Shown: positions 39,604 through 52,672, numbered from the stretch's first letter. The stretch: DNA of 64,000 nucleotides from Apiotrichum sp. Y4204 (GCA_025531455.1 JAMYHL010000060.1:62001-126000), one strand, 5' to 3'. Program-made: numbers and translations. The notes: generated by a model not told the origin, from the sequence alone.

Positions 39604-39788
39604 AGCCGGTAGTTCACTAATAGGACAGGAGGAAGGAGTAGATACAATCAGTAGACCATGTCCCGAGGACACGATATCATATAGCATTGGCACATGCACC
39701 CACACATCTCTCATTGCACGCGCCCCATCTGCCACTTTCCGAGCTATGACGAAGCTTACATGCATCCAACACCTGCCTATGAATGTGG

Positions 39789-41547
39789 TTAAGCGGGGGC
39801 GCCCAAAACCCGAACGGTACGGTCCAGGCCAGCGAGTACAATGTTGCTGCCAAGAGGACCCCAGCGGGCAGCTGTGAGAATACCGTTGTTGTCGTCGAAC
39901 TTGTAAAGCTCATCCCAAGTCTTGTTGGCGTAGACACGGAGGTCAGTGCCAGCAACAGTAAGGAACTGGGCCGACGGGTCGAAGCGAACCTCGTGGACCG
40001 CGTTCTCCGTTGGCAAGTTCCACCCCCGAAGGAGCTTAAGCTTGCGCAGATCGAAGATGTTGACCAGCGAGTCCGAGGTGGAACCTGTCGCGAGGTAGTA
40101 ACCGTTCTCGGAGAAGCTGAGGGTACTGAGTGCTTTGCTGGGATGCGACTCAAGCGAGGCAGCAAGAGCGTTGGCCTGGCGAACGTCCCAAACACGGACA
40201 TTGCCATCCTTGGTGCCTCCAGCGTGGAGGACACCATCAGGGTGAACGGAGAAGGAAGTGTAGGCGAATGACCCATCAACACCGGCAATGGGACCGTACG
40301 AGGTAATCGTCTTCACAGTCTCGATGTCGTGGAGTGCCCAGGTGCCGTCCGTGGAGGCCGACGCAGCGTAAAGGCCAGAAGGATGAATTCCCAAGCCGGT
40401 AACGTCACCCTTGTGTGCGGCAATGCTGCCCTTGGCAGCCCAAGCTCCTCCCTCATTCTCGCCCCAGAAACGAACCGTCTTGTCGGCGGCCGTAGAGACA
40501 GCCATACGAGGAAGGCCCTCGTGTTCACGGAACGCGACATGCGACACAGGCTTTGTGTGGCCCTTGAGGGTCGCCAGCACCTTCTCACTCTCAAGGTCAA
40601 ACACTTGCACAATCTTGTCCAGTCCGCCGGTAACGATAGTCTTGCCGTCGACAGAGAGGTCGAGAGCGTTGACGCCCGGCGGCTTGGTGCCGTGCATGGA
40701 CGCCACAGTCTTGGTCTCCACGTAGCTCTTGACAGTCTCGGCGTTGGCATAACCAGGCGCCGGCTTGCGCTTCTTGCGCACAGACGAGAGACTATGATGT
40801 CAGCATTGGGTGCGGCAAGTTCAAACAAAGTTACTCACGCCTGGTTAGTCTCAAGAATGGTCTTCTCCACATCCGCGGGAAGCGTGGTCTCCTCGGACTG
40901 CATCTCGACGTCCTCCTCCTGAGGAGCAGCAGGGGCGACACCGATAGACGCCTGGATGGTAGCCAGAGCCCTGCTGGTCAGCATGCGCGCACATGAGTGT
41001 ATTTTCGTTCACTCACTGTCGAGCCTCATCACGCTCCTTCATCAACCTCGCAATCACACGGGTCGCAGCATCCTCGCGGTAAAGAGCATTGGCAAGCTCA
41101 GCACGTGCAGAGTTGAACCCCTTCTTGATCTCCAATGATTCGAGCATAATGGCGTCGTACTCGGCCTGGAGCGCGGTCAAGAGAGCGGGAATCGAGGTCT
41201 GGGTCGCTGCCCTCGGCGCGACTGTTGACGGTTCTGAATGGTGAGTAGTGCTTCAAGGACGCTGCTACCACAAGATGACTCACTAGCCTTGACATCGATC
41301 AGGTCTTCCTTCGTCAACGGCTCGCCCGAGATGGGATCGGTTCCATTTTCCTCTGCAGGGGTCAGCAGCCATTCCGGAATAGAGGCGGTCATCCAGACTA
41401 ACCAATATACCGTTCAATCAGCGACCTTTCGTATACCGTTCCCGAAGTCTTAGAGACAACGGGGGAGGTGGGGGGTGCACCCGAAACTAGGCATGTCAGC
41501 ATCCACGAAGAAGGAGGATGCAGCCACTTACTGGCGCAGAAGAACAT
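39789..41547 (-). CDS. PRP19: Pre-mRNA-processing factor 19 (U-box E3 ligase)
   Basis: Core of the NineTeen Complex: a U-box ubiquitin ligase needed for spliceosome activation and also for DNA repair. Six exons (41532-41547, 41403-41486, 41284-41352, 41017-41233, 40839-40970, 39789-40791) give 506 residues, the family length. Exon 1 is only 16 nt. The U-box starts MFFCAISGAPPTSPVVSKTS and continues VYERSLIERYI, NGTDPISGEPL and LIDVKAKPS. The Prp19-specific coiled-coil tetramerisation region follows (TSIPALLTALQAEYDAIMLE), then the KKRKPAPGYA linker and a WD40 propeller (about 215-506; VTGGLDKIVQVFDLE, DKTVRFWGEN, TKDGNVRVWD). Introns are 36-60 nt; one donor is GTTAGT. It is head-to-head with PRP2. 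Confidence 0.95.
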
Positions 41548-42225
41548 GATGTGTTTTGGTGTTTTCGCGTCCTCTTTTCTAGATGCCGATGATTTTGGGG
41601 AAGATGAAATGAACAAAAGACGCGGTGCGCTCTGTGAGAATGTTGACGAGGAGAAGGGCACCCAGAAGATCCGGATGACAGGGACGAGAACGACGATGGG
41701 TTGACGGAGGAGTGGATGTCTGCCTTCGCGGTCGTCGACAACAATCGACCGTGAAACCGTGAGGTGATGGTGAGCACCAGTTCGGTGATGGTCACCCCGT
41801 CAATGTTCAAAGGTTAAGTCTGATAATACTACTCCCGTGCCAGGCTCCTGCTGCCATGCTGCCAGCAGGCCAGCCGCGCGGCCAGCCGGCCAGCGGTTCC
41901 ACAGTTCCATGGTTCCAGGCGGAGAGCCACGTGTCACCGGTGTTTTGGGATTTTGTGACACGTCATTAATTCTTTGGCCCTGGTGATGTCTTATTTTGCC
42001 ACCTACCCACCGCTGATCATTGAGTCGCGTGTGCTGTATGGTGGACTGCGCTCGGCATCGCGGCGTCCCAGATGACCTCTTGATCTCTTGAATGTTGAGG
42101 TGCTTCATTCCGACATCCTTCATCCTCCGCGCGCCTGGGTTGTTCGCCGCCAACATCTTCATTCTTTCTCCTACCGCTCCCTCAACATTGCGCGTGCGCG
42201 CACGGCCGTCGGTTAATTTACAAGA
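41548..42225. promoter_or_regulatory. Shared divergent PRP19/PRP2 promoter region
   Basis: These 678 bp lie between two divergent splicing-factor start codons. A GCCAGC/GGCCAGC array lies at 41860-41896, followed by GTTCCA repeats (GTTCCACAGTTCCATGGTTCC). A CCACGTGTCAC E-box-like site occurs near 41929. Functional meaning not established. Confidence 0.6.
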
Positions 42226-45200
42226 ATGGACTTGAAACAATACATTAGCGATAATGTTGTTCAGGTAAGTCACTTCCAAGAGCCCATGCAGCGGTCGGAT
42301 ATCTCCATCTTGGATGCTGATGTGCCCCAGATCCTAGGTTCATCTGACAGTGCGACTGTCGACTTTGTTCACTCGTTGGGTAAGTCATCCCACGCTTCAA
42401 CGTCTCAGACGATGGCTAACACAACAGCCCTGTCCTCCAAAACACCAGGTGACCTCTACTCGTCGCTCCTTGCCACCGGTCTTAGCGATTCTGCAGAGTC
42501 GCAAGCGTTTGCAACTCAACTGCACAAACTCGTGCCGCGGAAGGAAAAGAAGAAGAAGGTCAAATCGGACAGCACTGTCAACACTCAGAAGTTCTCGCTG
42601 TTGATGGACGACGATGAGCCCTCGAGCTCCAAGCGGAGGAAAAAGGACAAGGGCAAGGACAAGGATAAGGGCCGGTCAAGAGATGGGGAGAAGGATCGTG
42701 AAGTTGTCAAACAAGGACGCTCGACGCGCAAACGCGAGACCGAAGGCAACTGGGATTCCGAGCCCGAGGAGGAGGAGCCACCGAAACGTGTGAGGATCAA
42801 CTCCCCTTCCCCGGCACGCGACGATGCTCCTCCCGACGAGCCGCCATTGCCGCAGGAGACGGAAGAGGAGCGAGAGGAGCGTGAACGGCTGGAAGACCTG
42901 GCTGAACGAGATGCCTTTGCAGAACGTATGCGGGAGAAGGACAAGGACCGAACGAAAAAGCTCGTCACCGATCGGACCACGGACGCCGAAGCGCAGAAGC
43001 GCGCACTACTCGCCGAAGATGCTGACGCCCGGAAAGCTGTGATGCCTGATCTGCGCGATCGCTCTCGACAGGAGTATCTCGCAAAACGTGAGGCGCAACG
43101 CATGGATCTGCTTGAACTCGAGATCCAGGATGAGGAAATTCTCTTCCACGGGCAAAAGGTCTCGAGACGCGAACGGGAAGAACATGAACGCAAGAAGGAG
43201 CTTCTCCGCATTATGAAGGAGCGAAAGCAGATCGACGACGGTAACGATGGGTATATGCTACCCGACGACTACATCACCGAACAGGGGCGAATCGACTCGC
43301 AGAAACGGAAAAACGCTTTATATAAACGGTACGACGAGGGAAAGAAGACTGGTGAACAATTTGCCACCGATGTCGACCAATGGGAGGATGCCCAACGGTA
43401 TAGGACAGACCTTGTCACCGGTGCTCTCGACAAGGAAGTCTTTGATGAGAGCGGCGGTTACGACTACGTCTTTGACGAGGAACAGGGCATCAAGTTCCTG
43501 CAAGAAGGGAAAATGGACGGCACCCTCACGGCCGAGGCGCAGGCGCTGCTCAACCAAGTCGATGAGGCGGAGAAGAAGCAACAATCTATTGAGCAGACTC
43601 GAAAGTCGCTTCCCATCTACGAATTTCGCGAGGAATTACTCGAAGCTATCGCGGAGCACCAAGTGCTCATCGTTGTCGCTGAGACGGGTTCTGGAAAGAC
43701 GACACAACTGCCACAATACCTCCACGAGGCGGGATACACGAAGGGCGGCCTCAGGGTTGGCTGTACCCAACCGCGTCGTGTCGCTGCCATGTCGGTCGCC
43801 GCTCGTGTTGCAGAGGAGGTGGGATGTCGTCTCGGCCAAGAGGTCGGTTATTCTATCCGTTTCGAGGATATGACCAGCGACAAAACCGTCCTCAAGTACA
43901 TGACCGACGGTATGCTACTTCGAGAGTTCCTCACCGACCCCGAGCTGTCGGCATACTCCGCCCTTGTTATTGACGAGGCCCACGAGCGAACTCTCAGCAC
44001 GGACATCTTGTTTGGGCTTGTTAAGGATATTGCACGCTTCCGGCCCGAGCTGCGCCTGCTTATCTCAAGTGCCACTATGAACGCCCAAAAGTTTTCTGAC
44101 TTTTTTGATGGAGCGCCCATCTTCGACGTTCCTGGACGTCGTTTCCCTGTCGACATGTTCTACACCTCCCAGCCTGAGGCCAACTACATCCACGCAGCGA
44201 TTACGACAATTCTCCAGATCCACACGACTCAACCCAAAGGCGATATTCTCCTCTTCCTTACCGGTCAAGACGAGATCGAGGCTTGTGAAGAAAACCTTAA
44301 AGAGACGATGTACGCCCTCGGCGACAAGGTCCCCGAACTCATCGTGGCTCCGATTTACGCCAACCTCCCGAGCGAAATGCAAACCAAGATCTTCGAACCG
44401 ACACCCGAGGGAGCCCGTAAAGTCGTTCTCGCAACCAACATCGCGGAGACATCGATTACTATCGACGGTGTCGTCTACGTTATTGATCCCGGCTTCGTCA
44501 AGCAGAACAACTACAACCCGAAGACAGGCATGTCGTCACTCGTCGTTGAGCCCATCTCGCGTGCGTCCGCCCAGCAGCGTGCTGGTCGTGCTGGTCGTGT
44601 CGGTCCCGGAAAGGCGTTCCGGTTGTACACCAAGTGGGCTTTCAAGAATGAGTTGCCCCAAGACACGATTCCCGAAATCCAGCGTACCAATCTTGGCATG
44701 GTTGTGTTGATGCTGAAATCACTCGGCATCAACGACATTCTCAACTTCGACTTCCTCGACAAGCCTCCTGCCGAAACGATCATCCGTTCCTTTGAGATGC
44801 TGTATGCCCTTGGTGCGCTCAATCACAAGGGTGAGCTCACTCGGCTTGGCCGACGTATGGCCGAGTTCCCAGTGGATCCCATGCTGTCGAAAGCCATCAT
44901 TGGTTCTGAGGTGTTCAACTGCACACATGAGGTTCTCATCATCATCTCGATGCTCCAGGAATCGGGATCACTCCTGTATCGACCAAAGGATAAGCGCATG
45001 CACGCCGACAAAGCGCACCAGAACTTCATCAAACCTGGCGGTGACCATTTCACTCTGCTGAATATCTTCCAGCAATGGGCCGACTCGGACTACAGTCAAC
45101 AGTTCTGCTACGAGAACTTTGTCCAATACAAGTCGCTCTGTCGTGTGCGCGATATCCACGACCAGCTCGCAAGTCTATGTGACCGCGTCGAGGTGGTTAT

Positions 45201-45618
45201 CGAATCCAACCCCAACGAGATCGTACCTGTTCAGAAGGCCCTCACCGCCGGATACTTCTACAACACGGCGCGACTGGACAAGGGCGGCGGATACCGGACG
45301 ACCAAGAATAACCACACCGTGTATATCCACCCGTCCAGTGGCCTTATCAACATGAACCCCCCGCCGCGGTTCATCTTGTACTACGAGTTGGTCCTTACGA
45401 GCAAGGAGTACATGCGCCAGTGCATGCCGATCGAAGGGGCATGGCTTTCCGAATGTAAGTGCTCCCCCGCTTTCTGCGCGAAAATGTGCTGACAAGTCCC
45501 AGTGGCTCCGCAATACTTCAAGCCATCTGAGATCCAGGACATGCTGGGAGGTGCGGGTCGCGCCAAGATGCCAAAGCAGGTCGCTGTGCCACGCGCGGAG
45601 GTCGGTCCGACGGCGTAG
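42226..45618 (+). CDS. PRP2: PRP2/DHX16-type DEAH-box spliceosomal RNA helicase
   Basis: DEAH ATPase that remodels the activated spliceosome before the first transesterification. Four exons (42226-42264, 42331-42379, 42428-45454, 45503-45618) give 1,076 residues. The N-terminus MDLKQYISDNVVQILGSSD, then PGDLYSSLLATGL, is DHX16-like. A charged Lys/Glu/Arg region precedes the helicase core. The core shows GETGSGKTTQLPQYL (Walker A, about 449), TQPRRVAAMSVA, IDEAHERTLSTD (DEAH, about 544), SSATMNAQKF, LFLTGQDEIEA, ATNIAETSITIDG and QRAGRAGRVGPGKAF. HA2 and OB-fold regions follow (FCYENFVQYKSLCRVRDIHD, HPSSGL). Introns 1 (66 nt) and 2 (48 nt) are multiples of three with no stop and read through as coding. 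Removing them gives the family-like N-terminus. Confidence 0.94.
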
Positions 45619-45799
45619 ACAAAAGCAGCGGCGGAACTAGCTAGCATGTAGCACATCTAACATTTCTATTGCATTGTACAAGTATGACCATCAATCAAGG
45701 ACCCAACTATTAGAATGTTTGCGTTAGGCGCCAGTCACAAAGATGACTGAAGACGGGTATCTGAAGATGGCGAGCTAGATGGTGCAGATGCTGCCGGTA

Positions 45800-48582
45800 T
45801 CAATGTGGTGCTCCTTCTGTGTTGTCTCCACTGTTCACTCTCCTTCGCGGATACAGAACTGCGTTGACAACGTCGAGCGGAAGATCTATTGCCTCGGGAA
45901 CGGCTTGAGGGTCGACAAACTTCCAGTAATACGGATTTGGGGCCTTCGCGAGTGTCCGAGGAGGGGAATAATCATCTGCACCAGAGTCAGGCAACAACCC
46001 CAAGGCGTGGTACAGAGCAAGCACTTACCAGTAATAAGATTTATAGAACTGAGTCCCGGAGTCAAGAAAAGTGTCAGCCCGGAGTAGGAGAAGTACGTCA
46101 AGAGTACGACCAGCATCAGCCAACACGGTATAATGAGCGCCCATTCCCTGCTGTCAGCGAAACTGTTCTTGTGTCTATACATCTGCGGCCGCGGGCCTTA
46201 CCTTGACGGATACCACGTCCAACCTATCCGGTCAAGGAAGCCGACCGGCGCAAAGGCCCAGAAGAGATATGTTCCGAACGCCAGGTATGTGAGAAGTACG
46301 GCGAGAGATCCGTAGACTTCCTTTGCTGAAGGAAGATCGGACTGGGCCAATTTGGGGGAATGGGGTGATGACCCGTTGTCTTTTTCGTCCGGGACATCAC
46401 GAGGGGGCCAGGGAGAGATCGGGTCCAGAGGGGACAGAGGAGTGGGCGACGCCGCGCGCATTGATGAACGGGGCAAGATTGAGGTTTCAAGAGGTGAAGG
46501 GGTGGGAGGACGCGAGGCGACTGAAGTTGACGTAGTGCGAGTGTCTATGCCTGTCGGCTGGGCAGCTGGAGCGGCATGTGAGGGGCGACATGTCCCGTTG
46601 TCCTCCGCCCCTCGACGAGCCGTGGGTGTTGCCTCTGCAGGCTGCGACATCGCACTGGCTGTTGCTGTTGGTCGTGCCACGAGTGACGACACAGGTGTAG
46701 CGGCTGTGGTTGATGCTGTCGGCGTGGCAGAAGGGAGGGGAGGGCAGTCGGTTGACCGTTCCATCTGTGTCACTAATGATGACGGCGGTTGTGAAATTTC
46801 CTGGACTGCAGGGCCTGCAGGGATCGTCTCGTCAGGTGCCACGTCACATGGGATGGATGTTGCTGCTGCATCCGGCGGCATCGCACCGGCCGTAACAGTT
46901 GGTTGGGCCATGTGTGGAGACACAGATGCGGTCGAGGCGGCTGTAGCGGGTGGTGTGGCGGACGGCATGGGAGCGCGATCCGAGGACGGTTCCACTTGGG
47001 CCATTGATGGCGATGGCGGCTGTGGAATCTCCAGAGCTGCGACAAGGTCCTCAGATGGAGGGGTACCTGCCTCGCAGGGAGCTTCTTGAGCAGCTGCCTC
47101 GGAGGAATCTTCGGGAGGGATTGCCTCGGAAGAAACTTCGCCAGTGACCTTCTCAGAGAACTCCTCGCTAGGGCCCGCCTCAGAGAAATCCTCACGAAGG
47201 GCCAACTCCGAGGTATCTTCGTGAGGGGCCGTCTCGAAGTTGTTCTCATCGTGAGGGGTCGTCTCAAAGTTGTCCTCTTCGCGAGGGGCAGCCTCCGAGA
47301 CGTCCTCCTTGCGAGGGGCAGCTTCAGAAGTTTCCTCGTCGCGAGGTCCGGCCTCAGTGACTTCCTCGCGAGGAGCAGTCCCAGTGAAATCCTCAACAGG
47401 GGCTGTCTCAGTTGAATTTTCGTGAGAGATTGATTCAGAGGAGCTCTCGCGAGGGATTGCTCCAAATAGATCCTCGTGAGTACCTGGCGCAGAGGAATCT
47501 TCCTCAGGGAATGCCTCGAAGGAATCCTTGTGAAGAGATGCCTCACCGGAACCTCCATGAAAGACTGCTTCACAGGAATCTTCCGGAACGGCTACCTCAC
47601 AGGAGTCTTCGGGAGAAGCATCCCCCGGCGGAGAATCAGAGCGTGGCGAGGAGTGGGTTGGTGTCAAGGATGCCGCCTCAGAGGAGTCCTCACGAGAGGT
47701 CACCTCACAGGAATCTGTAAGAGGGGCCGCTCGCGGTGGAGAATCAGCACGGGGCGAAGGATATGTTGATGGTGACGGTGGTGGTGAAGGAGATGGTGCT
47801 TCCTGCAATAATGGCTCAATTGGAGGTGTCGATTGTGAGTCCTCATCCTGAAGGGAAAGTGGCTGATCTGATATCGGGGAAGGTAGGTGTTCAGGTGATG
47901 CCGAATCGGAAAGCTGCGGGTGTCCATCTGCCTCTGCTGGAACCAAGTCGGAGAACGGCATCTCCTTGTCGACGAGGGCAGGCTTAGGGGAAGCCAGCCT
48001 AGACGGCACGTCCGATCCCACGATTTCAGCTTCGGAAGTCAACATTTGTGCAGCGGGCACAGGCGAAGGAGGACTGCTATCGGTATCGGACAAAGACACA
48101 GTTCCAGCTTCGGGAGTCAACGTTTGTGCAACGGCCACAGGCGAAGAAGGGCGACTGTCGGTATCGGACGAAGGAGTGACGATGTCAACCTGATGGTGAG
48201 AAATCAGGATGTTGTCCTCTGCTGATGACGCGAGTGCGTCAGAGGTCCCAGGGACGAGTGCGGCGGTCGTGTCCGAAACGTCGATAAGCTCCTCACAACT
48301 TCCAACATGCTTCTCCGATGTCGCGTGTGAGTCGCTCTCCTCATCACTTCCCACCAGCGCCAGTGGCAACCCATCACCGTTCGGTGTCAGTGTACATGTC
48401 CGACTGGGAGACGTATCAGGCGATATGTCCGGACTAGACGAGCGATCCAACTCCTCGGTTGCAAGGGACACTTGGCTCACTGATCTTGACGTCCATCCAC
48501 TGCCCGAGCTGAGTCCAAGCGATGTCACGCGATAAGGGATCTGGCTCTTTCGGGGCGTCAACGGTGAGCGATGTGGAAGCAT
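45800..48582 (-). CDS. GPI19: PIG-P/GPI19 subunit of GPI-GlcNAc transferase with long N-terminal extension
   Basis: Subunit of the ER complex that adds GlcNAc to phosphatidylinositol, the first GPI-anchor step. Exons 46202-48582, 46029-46147 and 45800-45975 give 891 residues; PIG-P is usually only about 130-250. The last roughly 140 residues are the PIG-P domain: two membrane segments (VYGSLAVLLTYLAFGTYLFW, about 755; ALIIPCWLMLVVLLTYF), the WTWYPSREWAL link across intron 1, SSINLITDDYS, and the terminal block IDLPLDVVNAVLYP. The first roughly 750 residues are Ser/Pro/Glu-rich and disordered. Residues about 287-507 consist of roughly 10-residue acidic repeats of the form EAxPxEDxSE (e.g. APREEDNFETTPHDENNFET). 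No stop or obvious promoter separates the two parts. Translation from an internal Met, or two genes wrongly merged, remain possible. Confidence 0.82.
46950..47740 (-). repeat. Acidic decapeptide coding repeats in PIG-P extension
   Basis: About 20 degenerate copies of a 27-36 nt unit encode variants of SEAAPREEDxSE, with the core bases CCTCG(C)GAGGAxGA recurring. They are best conserved between 47200 and 47420. Confidence 0.75.
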
Positions 48583-49074
48583 GGCGAATGGCCCGAGCGC
48601 AGGGACGACATGCGTCAGAGTAGTGCTCCCGCAAAGTTGCCCCGGTGAGGATGGATGGATGAAGATAACGGATGGGCGTGTGAATGTGTGGATTGTGTAC
48701 TGTGTGAGAGCGAGAGAAATGTAGGGAGAGAAAAAGGACGGGAAGGGGGATGTCGCCTCGATTGTTTTTGTCGTCGACTGTCGTCTCATTTCTCAAAGTG
48801 ATCGAAGTGAGAGATGTGTGTTGCCCCGCACCCGCACCGTTGGCCGCACTTTCGCCGCCACCCAGGAATAAACTGCTCAGGAACAACTACCGGTGAACCC
48901 GGTGGAGGTGAGTCATGCCTTCCGGTGAGTCTTTCAGAACGCGTCGCGCGCGTTTGTTGTTGCTGTTCCTCTCCAACCAGTAGACATCAACGCGACTAGT
49001 TCTCTTCGTCGCTTGTCCTATCACTGCCTCGTCTTATACATCCTGTCTTGCGCAGATCTTACATTGGCCGCAGC
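48583..49074. promoter_or_regulatory. Divergent GPI19/PMS1 promoter region
   Basis: A 492-bp gap between divergent starts. It contains GTGTG-rich and GAGAGA-rich segments near 48680-48740 and C/T-rich DNA just before the PMS1 ATG. No specific element was recognised. Confidence 0.5.
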
Positions 49075-52000
49075 ATGTCAGGCTCACGCATCAAAGGTGA
49101 GGAAACAACCTCCTTGCATTCGTTCGGACACCGACTGACTCCCCAACAGCCATCGACACTACGTCGGTGCACAGAATCCACTCTGGGCAGGTAGTACTGG
49201 ACCTTCAAGGGGCCATAAAGGAGCTGGTCGAGAACAGTCTGGATGCGGGTGCAACTAGTGTCGGTAGGTGAACTGATGTTCATCCAACCTGCAATCAACT
49301 GATTTGCAGAGGTTCGCATTAAAGACAATGGGCTGGAGAGCATCGAAGTGGTGGACAATGGCTCCGGTATTGACAGGGACGATTGGCCTGCAATAGGTGA
49401 GGTTATGGTGTCCAAATGCTTGATGGTTATCACTTACCACTCAGCCTTGAAACACCACACTTCCAAGCTGCCCTCTCTGGAGGAACTTGCCAATGTTTCT
49501 ACGTTTGGATTTCGCGGAGAAGCACTCTCGGCACTGTGTGCCCTGTGTGAGACTGTGACAGTCACGACGGCAACCAAGGATACCGCACCTATGGGAGCCG
49601 TGATCTCGCTGGGTCGCGATGGACGTGTGCTAGATGACACCGGGCGTGTTGCACGACAGGTGAGTGGTCACGGAGGGAATTGTGCTTGGAAACTGTCTTA
49701 CCACAATATAGAGAGGCACAACTGTGAGCCTTGTCGGACTGTTTAAACCACTCCCTGTTCGGAGGAAAGAGTTTGAGCGCACAGCCAAGCGGGAGTTTAC
49801 GAAAGCATTGGGTATTCTCAATGCGTACGCTCTCGTTCCCGCCAGTGCGTCGCCGGGAGACGGCAGACCAGGTGTGAGATTGAGAGTCGAGTCTGTCGGA
49901 GCGGGACGATCCGGGTGAGTTGCCTACGGTGTGCTCATACTGCTTCTTACCTACCAGAAAACGGAGCACAGTATTATCTACGGATGGGAGAGGGGCATTA
50001 CGCTCCTCGGTCACAGCTGTCTGGGGACCGAAAGCTTTGGAAGGCGTTGTCGACATCAATCTTGAGGTCGACGTAGAGGTGGACAAAGCAATGGCTCGGA
50101 GAGAGGGCATCAGTGATACGTGAGCTGTGAACATCCCGTTGTAATAACTGACGTCCGTTTCAGTCATCAAACTGTCCGGGTTTGTGGGTTGATCTCATCG
50201 GGAGCGTGGGGACAAGGACGGTCTAGCACGGACCGTCAGTTCACATACATTAATGGACGGCCGTGCACGTTGCCAAAGGTTAGATGAACGGTTCAGGTGG
50301 CATGCTAACACCTCAGATTGTCAAGGCCGTAAACGAAGTGTACAGAAGCTTCAACACTAACCAGAGTCCCCTGGCCATCCTTGACTTTCAAATCCCGAAA
50401 GAGAGCGTGGATATCAACGTCAGCCCTGACAAGCGTACTATCTTTGTTCACAGCGAAGCAAACCTTATAGAGGCACTGAGGGTGGGTTTCTCCATGAGGG
50501 ACGTCAGGGACGTCTAACCCTCAGACTGAGCTGGAAGTCTTCTTCCAACCGTCGAGATCCACGTACGCCGTCGCGGGAGCCTCGACCACGGTCAAAGTCC
50601 TCCAGACGCAGAACGCTCGCGATGATGAGGCCGATGGTGATGAAGAGGCAGAACCACCTGTTGGTGACGACATCCCTGGAACTTCGACTAAAGGTGCTGA
50701 GGATGAATCAGAAGACAATTCAGAAGAGGATTCACAAGGCGAAGAGCCCTCTCGACGTCTCAACCCCTCTCGCCGCGTTCATTCCGCTTTGGCACCGACA
50801 CATTCAGGTACACTTCCGAGCGCGGTGGCGAAGACGTCGGTCATCCAGCAGACACTGGACACCACTGTCGCATCTTGGAGCTCCTCTACGCGCCGAGCGA
50901 GCGAACGACCTTCTCGATCATCCGCCCCCGCGGTCGCCCCGGCTCCTCCTGCCAGCGGCCGTAAAGCTAGAACAAATCTTCGGCAGCGATTGGCCGGCTA
51001 CGCAAGCCAACAGATTGATCTTACTGACGACCTAAGTGAACCTGAATCTGAAGAAGATACATTACCGCCGAATGAGGATAACAACGAAGACGAAGAAGTT
51101 GACATGTTATCCCAGGATGATTCGATTCCTGAGCCTGCGTCGTCCCCTGTTCAAACTCCAGCTGTTATGGAACAGGGAGTTGTAGTAGATCAGACTCCTT
51201 CGACACCATCACCCGCTTCGGAGCCGGTCGACAGCTTGGACGATGTCGTGCAGGAGGCTCCTGAACCACCCGAAAGGTCAATATCCCCGGATCAGTCATC
51301 ATTGACTCCCATTCCTAATGCCGTCGCGGATTTGAATGGAATGGATGTCGACGAGGTCACTGCCCCAAGTGGATATCGGGATGAGATCCAGTTTGCGGGC
51401 AGGACCGGTGCGGCAACATTACAATTCAACATGTCCCGCCTGCGCAAGCGCATGAGCTCACGTCGCACACGCCGCCAAAAGCAGCCGGAAACCACGCGCA
51501 GTGCCGCCAGGATGCTCGCCCAGGGCGCCATTACAAAGGCCGCAGGCGTCCAGAACCGTGATGCAGGTGAGGCTGAGGCGGCCCTCGCGCGCGTGATCCG
51601 GAAGGACGATTTTGCCCAGATGGAAGTCCTGGGGCAGTTCAACAAGGGTTTCATTATTGCCCGTCTACGACATGGGGCCGAGGATATCGGGGCGTCCACA
51701 GCGTCCGATGATCTGTTCATCGTGGATCAGCACGCCAGCGACGAAAAATACAACTTTGAGACTTTACAAAGGACGACTGTCATCAAGTCGCAAGCTCTCA
51801 TCCGGTAGGTTTCGTCACTCTATAATCTGGTGTTGAATCTGTCTTCTGACACCCAGGCCGCGACCCATGCAGCTCACTGCCGCGGACGAGATTGTCGCGA
51901 TGGAGAACATGTCTGTCCTGCAGGCGAATGGCTTTGATGTCGACGTGGATGAGGACGCGCCCCCAGGAAGAGGAGAGCGTATTAGCCTCAGAGCTATGCC

Positions 52001-52452
52001 TGTCAGCAAGGAGACGACCTTTGACTTCAAGGGTGAGTCATGTACATGCCTGGTGTGAAGCTGGAACTAACAGTAGATCTGGAGCAGCTACTTCACCTTC
52101 TCTCAGACAGTGCGCGGCCAAGCGGCCAGATGGTGCGGTGCACAAAGGCCCGCAGCATGTTTGCCATGCGGGCGTGCCGCCGCAGTGTCATGATCGGCAA
52201 GAGCTTGACGAAAACCCAGATGGTTGCTGTAGGTTATGACGATCGTCTCTCGGCTCACCATGATAGCTTCTCCGTAACATGGGCACCATTGATCAACCCT
52301 GGGTGAGGGATTCCAGCGCCTATGCGTAATCAACCTAACGACAGAATTGCCCGCATGGACGTCCGACGATGCGTCACTTGTGTTCTCTCAGCACCATCAG
52401 CCGTTCCTGCTCGGGTGCAGACCGAATTGACTGGAGTCAATGGGAGCCATAG
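49075..52452 (+). CDS. PMS1: DNA mismatch repair protein PMS1 (MutL homologue)
   Basis: MutL-alpha subunit that partners MLH1 and nicks DNA in mismatch repair. Thirteen exons (49075-49096, 49150-49263, 49310-49396, 49445-49659, 49712-49914, 49958-50119, 50164-50279, 50318-50481, 50525-51804, 51857-52032, 52077-52228, 52267-52302, 52345-52452) give 944 residues. The GHKL ATPase head shows [29 protein letters not shown] and [25 protein letters not shown] and [12 protein letters not shown] follow. An acidic/Ser-rich linker leads to the C-terminal endonuclease/dimerisation domain ([16 protein letters not shown]). The metal-binding motif DQHA-x2-E-x4-E is intact as [12 protein letters not shown] near 762; [10 protein letters not shown] and [11 protein letters not shown] follow, so nuclease activity is expected. 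Exon 12 is 36 nt. About 22 extra residues follow the usual CPHGRP end. Confidence 0.94.
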
Positions 52453-52672
52453 CCGGTCCGACTCGACTCCATTCGCGAACCAAATACGCATTACATAGAG
52501 CTACAATCGATGCAGAGCACAAGCTGTCGAGTATCACGACCATGTTTACGCCAGTGAAGACTCGGCCCGGAATGCGATGCACTCGAATCAAGGTGTGGTA
52601 TATGTGGAATATGGAGAAATGATATGATGAACGAATCCGAGTCCCCAATCATGAAATAGTGGTGTTGTTGCG

